Assembly: GCA_946894095.1 (NCBI GenBank)
Contig: OX335641.1
Span: 6,342,501 to 6,406,500 of the forward strand
Origin: Incurvaria masculella
Taxonomy: Eukaryota > Arthropoda > Insecta > Lepidoptera > Incurvariidae
Direction of reading: 5' to 3'
Length of the DNA stretch: 64,000 nt
Shown here: piece by piece, positions 56,123 to 64,000 of the stretch
Layout of the letters: the number at the start of each line of letters is the position of its first letter
Numbering within the stretch: the stretch's first letter is position 1
Notes under the pieces: generated by a model
What the model was told of the DNA's origin: nothing
Seen by the model: only the letters and a program-made list of their open reading frames with translations
Database searches by the model: none
Program-made: the position numbers and the translations under genes

Positions 56123-58006
56123 GAATTTATATCCATGATATACGCCTGTACACATTTGTATACAAATACGAAAAGGCATGTATCATGTATACAACTTTTG
56201 GAGAATTGATCGAATTCCCTCACATATTTTCTCACATCTTAGAACGGTACAGCCCCTGCGCGCCAAGACCGGGTTCAGCCGGGATTGCCCATCGCTAGTC
56301 TCAGATCTCACCAAAGCGCTGCTGTTCCCCGACCGGCCTGGCGAACCGCAACGGTGTCGGGGTTGACAGTTTCGGTATCATACGTGTTTTAAAGTCTTCC
56401 AGTCTTCAATCTGGTTAAGGGGAATAAATACCTAAATGTGAACGTTTTTCTGAAGTCGATTACAGTAAAGCCTTTGGTTGTTAAACATTGAAAAAATACT
56501 GAGCTTATAGAGCGTACGTTTGCGAAGTGTTTTGGACAAAATGGGGATGCATTTTGGTCCAAAACACATCGAAATAAAAAATATTTCTAAAAGGACCTTT
56601 TTCACCTTTGAAAGCCATTTTTCTGTTATCTTTGTATTTAGAAGAATGAAATAAAAAAATCTTATACCTTTCAGCCATAACGAGGTACACATTCCCCTTG
56701 CTGTTAAAAAATCTTCTTTTTTATTTTTTTGGACAAAATCAGACTAGTCGTACCTTGCCGAGCGGGGACGGAGCGCGCGAAACGTGCATCCTCCCGCTGA
56801 CATGATGGCACTGGCTAAATTCCGCCGCGCGTATTCTTGACTATACGCTATGGTATATTATATAGGCGCCTTAAATTCCGAGGGCCGCGTCATTACCGGC
56901 ACGTCGACCTAACGCCCGCACGGTTCCGTGTTTGCTGCGCGTTTGTGAATTTATTGATGCGGGTGACCGGCGCAACCCTACGTTTGCGCCGGTCACCCGA
57001 GCCGCGCGTCAATCACTCGGAGACGGAGCGCAATGTGTTTGCACGGTCACACAGAACTGAAAAAACACGGAAAATGTTTCATTCCACGCGTTTTTTTATG
57101 TAAAACGCGACATAAGGCATGCACCAGACTGGCGCTAGGCGACGCCCATGGGATTTCGATTTTGTTCGGGGACTGGGGAAATACCGGCTGGATAGTTGCT
57201 TCGTCACATTACGTTTTAATGGCCTCAGCTTTGGTATGTCGATGGGCCTCCGGGTGTACTTTGGGGTAAATTCCTAAGCTAGTTCTTCAGTTTACCGATA
57301 TATAAAGGATCTACAGAATCGGTTCGTTTTTATGGCAAGAAAATGGATCGTGATGGGCGCATTATTACATTAACTAATATGATGTGTACGTAGGATCAAC
57401 CGTAAAGCAAGGACAAATTAATTGAAGACTAAACGAAAAATAATTTCGGACTTTAACCAAGATCGGGCTTTAACCGTAATATATGCAATTCTGACATCTA
57501 AGAATTTTCCTTCAGAGTATGTACCCATTATCAATGCTTGGTACTTACTTAGTAGTCTATTTTTGATATTATGCGTATTGAGAATGTTAGGTTATAATGG
57601 TGTACAATAATAAGCACTAATTTTAAATTATCCATATGGTGACTCCTATGGACAAATGCTTGCAAAAACAATTTGTAGTGACCAAGAAATATGGGGCCAA
57701 ATCTATATGTATGTCTAAATTTGTTGCTACGTAGAAAATTCGAAGACGGCTGGACTGATTTAGCCAATTATTTTTTCAAACATTTCTCGAAGTCCGAGTA
57801 AGGTTCTTAGCTATAGTTGGACCCGCTCGGTAGCGCTGTTGTTGAGATCCAGAACTGACCGTTTAAATAACACGCCCGCGAAGGTGAAACCACATTTTAT
57901 CGGGGCTCCGCTCGCGCGAATGTCCAAAACGACCACAGTGAGCGAAGCCGGGAACCTCAGCTAGTTTTTAATAAATCGGTGAAACTATGAGGCCTAATCT
58001 GAGCCC
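56123..58006. other. Non-coding DNA with hairpin and Helitron-like end
   Basis: Includes a perfect hairpin (56960-56999), a partial copy of the GC-rich repeat (about 57103-57185) and an element end at 57700-57965 finishing 'gagcgaagccgggaacctca' then GCTAG and T, like the other Helitron-like ends. No gene recognised. Confidence 0.45.
56960..56999. repeat. Perfect 16-bp-arm GC-rich hairpin
   Basis: CGGGTGACCGGCGCAA and its exact complement are separated by 8 bases. Confidence 0.93.
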
Positions 58007-58343
58007 CTAGTCCCAGTTGTCACCTAAATTTGCGTTTACGCCAAACCGATCGACTGGTGTTTTTAAATGTGTGGAGAAATTGAAGAACGCGTGCAGGGGG
58101 CGTTAAGCGAACTAACATTTGCGAGTCCGAGTTTGATTTTGCTTACTCACCGTCGCCGTCAATTCGTTGACGTTGCCGTTTACGCCGACTCAGCGTTTTC
58201 TTACAAATCGTAAGTCCGAGTTGGACTTTGACAGCTTGAAGAGGTAAAACCACAGAATATCTAGTAAACACTTGTATGGAGTTTGACCTTTTTACGTAAC
58301 TTCGAAGTTCCGTAAACGCCAATTTTGGTGAGAACTCGGGTCT
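58007..58343. mobile_element. MITE family B, copy 2
   Basis: Same interior as copy 1 ('gagaaattgaagaacgcg', 'gcgaactaacattt', 'aaaccacagaatatctagta'). The right terminal repeat is altered near 'ttttacgtaacttcgaagtt', so this copy is older or recombined. Confidence 0.85.
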
Positions 58344-58842
58344 GCTCTCTTAACGTACCATAATGAATGCCCAACTCACTCATCCGGGGGTCCATAATTT
58401 ACAAACCAGTCCATTCTGGCGTCACAGAGTAATTGGACATTCGCAAGTGTTGCGCCGGGCCGCGCCTACCCGGATTATTCTATGCCCGGGTGACGCGTTG
58501 ACACAGCCCGGCGCGTGCTAATTAGGATAGTGTACACGCTGCATAATATCCTTGACGTGCCCGGCTCGTACCTGCTCAATCTAACACGTGCAGTGCAAGC
58601 TGAGTTCGCTTACGACGTTGGTTTTTTTTTATTTTACATCCAATGCGAGCTGCATTTGCGTTTTGAACACAGTACAATTTGTTTGTTTACTTATGGTACC
58701 TGGAGTAGTTTCCTGTCGGTTCTTCTTCATCCGTGATAAACCCACGAGTGTGTGTACAGCTAATGGAGAAAAAGAAACGAATAAACTCTATACAATCGTT
58801 GGATTTGACTATTGATGTAATTATAGGGATGATGTAATTATT

Positions 58843-58873
58843 AAGTAACCATACAGCATACGTATGGTTACTT
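58843..58873. repeat. 12-bp-arm hairpin
   Basis: AAGTAACCATAC and its complement flank 7 bases. Confidence 0.85.
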
Positions 58874-59903
58874 CATAAAAAAAACTACAGATCTTCCCGT
58901 AACTATCGTATTTTATCGTAAATATACAAACGACTTCACGATTTCTGCCATACATTTGACTTCGACTCATACTATTCTACACTCATGCTAACGTCATTAT
59001 GGTAGTCAAGAGTTTGCTCTTCACCAATGTATACATATTGTTATTTGTGAGTAGTAGTAATCTATCAAGGATTGATAACTAGTGTGTAAGTATTGATGGA
59101 AAAACAATGACAAAATGACAAACCTGGCAAAGTTCCTTGTCGGTTCTTCTTCGCCTCGAACCGGCAGAAAAGAAGAAAAAGAAAAAAATTACGAATCCGA
59201 GTGCAACCTTAATGCACCATATGGCTGAGCACGCGGCGTGATGGTAATTTGGTTATATTATCATCGCTTTGGAACTGATCCGTCTGATAAATACAGGATG
59301 TCAGTTGTCAGTGCCACTGGTATTATTTATTATTATTATTTAAGCTTCTCTAGCACACACATTACTATTTGACCTAAAGTTATCTTATACCACTCTAGTG
59401 CCACCCACTGTAGGGCTTAGGCCTCTCTCAACCTTACAGGTTTTGAGGTTGTGGTCATTTTCCTCCCTGGGTGACCAACCATACCTGGGAGTAGATACTC
59501 CCAGGTATGGTTGGGATCATTTGATATGTTTTGTGCAGTTACACTTACATGGCTTTAACTAATCACATTAATCAATATTATACATAAATGTAAGCATGGT
59601 GAGTCCCAAAAACAATTTACAATATTAATAGTAAGCACACAGTTATACATATACACATATACAGTTACACAATACAGATTACAGTGCCACTGTAGCTTTG
59701 GAGAATCTTGAGATAATAAAAGGAGCATAGATTCCATTTGGACACGTATTGTTAAAAAAAAATCTTAAAATCAATGGCTTGCGCTGGTGTGCGAGTTGAC
59801 CGAGGCGTGACTCCGAGGCATTTCGAAGGACGAAGGTGAGCTAATAGCCCCAGCAAGCGACTACAGATCACGACATTTCATTCTTGATGAAATAATAAAC
59901 TTA
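58874..59903. other. Non-coding DNA
   Basis: No convincing coding sequence. Contains a (TTA)n tract near 59325 and the perfect hairpin listed next. Confidence 0.45.
59475..59513. repeat. Perfect 19-bp-arm hairpin with 2-base loop
   Basis: CCAACCATACCTGGGAGTA, 'ga', then the exact complement. Confidence 0.95.
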
Positions 59904-60355
59904 AGGTGGCCCTTCCCGACGGGACTAACTCATTCGCGGGCACAGCACGAAATCGTTTTCTTAAGCTCTGGCACTGTCTGTTTTAAAGAAAACGACAGTC
60001 TTCGTGATGAGAGTATGCCACATGTCCACCAAAGCAAACAATGCGCCAAGTGTTTTATTTAAAAATAATACTTACAAAACGACAAAGTAAATCACATCAA
60101 AATCAAACAAAAACTAAATTGATTCTGTATCATCATGGAACAAGCCAGGTTTGATGAATAAGATTTGTTTTATTTTTTGTTTTATCGATGAGTGAGTGAG
60201 TTTGTTTTATTATGACTAGAAAACACGACGAATTACAAACCATATACAGTTTTATAATGCCTATGGTCACCAAACATCTAGTTTGATTAAATAAAGCTGA
60301 TTTGAGTATAATTTTGGATCTACATTTGTACGGGAATTGAGCGGGAAGGGTCATC
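59904..60355 (+). repeat. Dispersed repeat R, copy 3
   Basis: Matches 40226-40740 from 'cttcccgacgggactaactc' to 'agtataattttggatct' and 'gagcggga', with small gaps. No MITE-C ends around it, so R can occur on its own. Confidence 0.78.
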
Positions 60356-60889
60356 TTAAACAGAAAATATACGTTTCCCAAGAAACATATTTTTTTTATC
60401 AGGACTGTTGCATAATTTCGATACTGAAATTACCTTGAAAGTAGCTATACATTCTCACTTTCAGTGCCTGGTCACTGACCTAAAAGCATCACAAGTCACC
60501 AGAAAAGTGAGCATGGTGCCTACCCGACCGTTGGTTGGTGTAGTTTGTAGGCATCGCGGCGTCATGTGACGTAATCAGGTTACAGTTGATCAGACTACCT
60601 AACGGGCAAGGACACGTGTTTCTTGACTTAATGCTGTTAGAAGAAATCAGTGGGCGGGAGACCGCGATGTGAAGGCGGCGTTCCGCTCTGCATGCAACTA
60701 GGTGATTCCGTTTTTTTATGTGCCCTATGTAATTTGTAAGTTGTCTAATGGACCAGGCAGGATTATTCCTTTAAGGCAGCGGTGATCAGTCCAGCTTAGG
60801 ACCGCTCCATGCGAGGAAACCATTTGTAATGGAAAGTTTTTTCATTTTTTTTCTACACCTCATAACATAAGAAGCGTATGTGATAGATT

Positions 60890-61240
60890 TGATCATGGGT
60901 GGCTAATAACAAACCGACCGTCAAATATTTGCCTAACACACCACATGAGAACTAGATACTATGCCAGGGCCTTCCTTTTATTGCTCGGCTACATTGAACG
61001 GGATAGAAAACACGGACAATTTTCATTGCCGCATCGACCATCGTACATTCAACGCGATGGTACCAACCCGGGCGGGATTAACCCTACCACCTATAAGTAT
61101 AGTTATATTAAGTATAGTTATAGTAAGTAAAAAAGGGGACCTATAGATTAAGGTGAAATCGGGAAAAGGGAAAATGGTCACCCATCCAGAACCCAACCGC
61201 GATCAGAGGTGCTTCATCCATCATTCGAATCGCAACCACT
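60890..61240 (-). mobile_element. SINE copy with 5S-like head
   Basis: Tail complement 'atgggtggctaataacaaac', body 'tacattgaacgggatagaaa' and 'ggtaccaacccgggcgggat', then the head 'ggtcacccatccagaaccca' (complement of box-C-like motif). A 13-bp duplication 'agtatagttata' sits in the body. Confidence 0.72.
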
Positions 61241-61779
61241 GGAGGCTGACTGATGGTATTATTGAAGTAAAATATTAGGAGTAATAAGCCGTTGTGAGTT
61301 TTTTTATCTATCGAGATTTAACAATTCGACGACACACTTAATCGTAATGATATATATATTTTTAAATAATTTATGGAACCTCCATTTAAAGATTGATTGG
61401 AGACAGAAGAAAATCATATTGACTGAATAACATCTGTGATAAAAGAGCTGCTTGACTGAAGTTGAGTGCAGATTAATAGTGAAGACAAGGCCGTCGTCGC
61501 CGTGGACTCGTTAAACAATCTGCCGGATTGCCCCCTGTCGTATAATAATCGCCATCTAAGTTTGGGGTTGTGAAATGAGACCCTAGATCCACCGCTAGTC
61601 AACAGGCTTAAGTAAAGTTAGGTTAAAAGATAAGGATAAAATCTTAGCTGAAATGGAAGGAGTCTTTAACCTAAAATCATAAAAGGAACCATTGCAATAT
61701 AATAGGTGACCCTGGGGCAATTGTATAGTATGAAATAAAGAAATGAAATAAAAATAAATTCAAATATCTACCGATCTTC

Positions 61780-61978
61780 GGCCATCTTTTCATCCAATGC
61801 GATGGTACCAACTCGGGCGGGCTTAAACCCTACCACCTAGAAGCAGCTTGCATTCGTGACTAAATGCACTTATCGAACTCAAAAGGAGAAAGAAAGTAGT
61901 GCATGATCGGGGCGAGGATTTGAACCCAGACCTCTGGTACTCTAGGCAAGTCCCCGCGCCACTAGGCAACGAGACAAA
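61780..61978 (-). mobile_element. SINE copy with clear tRNA-like head, 3' half missing
   Basis: On the minus strand: 'tgcctagtggcgcgggg' (A box), 'ctgggttcaaatcctcgccc' (B box), 'gataagtgcatttagtcacg', then the body 'taggtggtagggtttaagcc', 'ttggtaccatcgcattggat'. This copy shows best that the tRNA-headed form joins the same body as the 5S-headed form. Confidence 0.8.
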
Positions 61979-64000
61979 AAACATATGATAAATCTTTAGG
62001 AACATTTAAAGCATTATTAGAAAGTTGGTGTCGTGCAGTTAATAAATCTGTAATAAAAATACATGGTACATTTTCGAAGCACATCGGAACGCCTCCTCGG
62101 CAGAGAAGTCACTAATTGGCGGCGACTCCTCGCGCTAGTCGCAAGTTGCTAATCGGAAACGAACAATTACCTAATTGGAACCTCCCCGAGACTTCGCTAC
62201 GTGCAAGAAAACATCTCAATTCGATTACTATCTCCTTAGGCGCTTGCTGCTTCCCAATTGTGGTACCATTAGAAGAATAACTCGCAACGACAATCCTGAT
62301 TTCAATCCTGATTACAGCAGCATAAATAAATTACAGATAATTCAGTGATTCAGCAACAGTCATCATGTCTTCCCGGGAAGACACAAATCAAATATCTCAG
62401 AAGACTCAAATCGGGATATCAAAGACTCGATAAACCTTTAGACCTTTAATGTAACTTTAACACATACATTTTTTTAGGGCTTAGAAAGCAAACATATTTG
62501 ATTTGCTTGGAATTCGGCAAAAAATATATTGACGATGAAACCTGATTAATTTACGAATTGAAAATTAACTTATCCCAATAAAATTACATTGTTTTGTGTA
62601 CTATTTAAATCAATTCCCAAAACGAAATAATTCTATTCAGTTCTAATTTAAAACTGATTTCACTAATCCAAGCGTACATTTGCCTGAACTAATTCGGTTT
62701 CAAGCTGCCCAATTGTCCAATTCACTTGCTAATTTTCAGTTAATCTAGTCGGATCGGGAACTTTACCGGATTTGCAGTGATTTTCGGTAAAATGCAATTA
62801 ACTTTCAGAGGAAGTTAGCAACGTTTGTGTCAAATTAATATTTCCATGCAACTGGAAAGTGGTCGGGGAATAAGTGGCAGGTAGGTTTATTTGACAGAAC
62901 GCGGTGAGAAGAGCGCACACCAGAATAATGAAGTCGAAAGGCCTACTCATAATAAGTTGCAAACATGGTAAATTTATCTTTTAAAATATGGTGAAACCTA
63001 ATCCTAAATCCACTTACCAGCTTACGTCACTACTTATAGCTCAGAGCATAGGTCACCGCGGGTCGAGAGTTGGGTGATCCAGAAACATTGGTCGTTTACC
63101 GCAAATTCTGTAGTCATAACCCGTTATGCCTAAGATGACTTAGATCTCTACGGATCTCTCTAGTACCCGTTGCCAAGCGCTGGAAATGGCGGGAAATAAA
63201 ATTTGCCACTTTGCGCCGCAGCTATATGCACGCTGATGTCTACTGGTAGATATGCTTAATTATTCATTGCCACACTAAAATTGTTGTGTTAACGAAATAT
63301 TATGCAACAATATTTTAGGGAATTTTATTGCTAAAAGGGCTGAACACACACAAACATCCCCTTGAATCTATAAATGTAAATGCTTTACTCAACAAACCTC
63401 AACGAAACTCTTTACCAGAAGTATCCTGGTTTACTGGGCTTGTTATGCATTCAAGCAATTTCTCGAGACAGAAACATCCGAGCAACTTCCCGGCTGTCAG
63501 TCAGGAGTTAGTTGTCCCGGGCTACGAAAAGTATTTAACACTATAGCAGCGCTAGCAGTTCAAACCTCGCAGCGGGACACTCGCTCCGCAATCTGCTCTG
63601 GCGGCGATCCAAATGCGACGGCACAGGATACGAACGTTTCGTACAGGAATGAAACATAACCATTCTTGGACATAGAAGTATAGCGCGCAGCCGGTTGGGC
63701 TATTCATTCTGTGTGGCTGAAAACGCCACTGGCGAAACGAGTTTGACATTAGTCAACCGCTGGCAACCCTGAATATTCGGTTCTTATTATCTGACTCCCG
63801 CGAAATGGAATACGTAATCTTAAAATTAATTGAACTATCATCCTCCAATAAAGGTTTGGAGTTTTAAAGTGTTAAGTGCACTCATATCTACAGGTTTTGA
63901 GCCTGTAGTTTTAGTTTTTAATTATTAAAAAAAATATTCACGATTTGTGTTGCTGATCGAAATATTATTTTCGTTTTTAGTGACAAGAGTCACATATATA
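61979..64000. other. Non-coding DNA to the window end
   Basis: No gene or known repeat recognised. 63540-63780 is locally GC-richer but no credible coding frame is seen. Confidence 0.45.

Overview
The window looks like a lepidopteran (moth or butterfly) nuclear chromosome segment. It is AT-rich, intron-containing DNA crowded with short interspersed elements. Lepidopteran-type repeats are present: MITEs with internal (GACG)n tracts, a mag-like Ty3/gypsy element with 98-bp LTRs, and a SINE family with more than a dozen fragments. No bacterial-style operons, CRISPR arrays or rRNA genes are seen.

Left part (1 to 21 kb): repeats, then one intact intronless GMC-oxidoreductase gene on the minus strand (3708-5720). 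A decayed partial copy of that gene lies about 3.5 kb further right (about 8930-9410). The rest to 21 kb is repeat-rich DNA with one unexplained exon-like ORF (15375-15542, minus).

Centre (21.1 to 44 kb): the 3' half of a classical cadherin gene on the plus strand. Eleven exons (21116-43059) join with consistent phases into 657 codons. They run from the last membrane-proximal cadherin repeat, through the primitive-cadherin domain, one EGF, one laminin-G domain and a transmembrane helix, to a cytoplasmic tail with p120-catenin and beta-catenin binding motifs. The single laminin-G domain and the tail motifs point to DE-cadherin (shotgun) rather than N-cadherin. Exons for the other extracellular repeats were not found to the left, so they probably lie off-window beyond a very long intron that would contain the GMC gene.

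Most striking feature: the exon encoding the inner half of the membrane helix and the p120-binding juxtamembrane region (36894-37103) is followed by seven nearly identical 236-bp tandem copies and a truncated eighth. Each copy keeps an open frame, an AG acceptor and a GT donor in matching phase, so each could add 64 residues in frame. Two other exons of the same gene (28125-28349 and 41092-41250) have decayed partial duplicates just upstream, so local exon duplication has recurred here.

Right part (44 to 64 kb): non-coding DNA with MITEs, a minisatellite, SINEs and a nearly complete mag-like LTR retrotransposon (51461-56116). Its LTRs are identical, but the pol frame is broken twice.

The SINEs form a mosaic family. 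Most copies share a body and tail, but some start with a tRNA-like promoter and others with a segment resembling the internal promoter of 5S rRNA. All calls come from reading the sequence; no database search was run.
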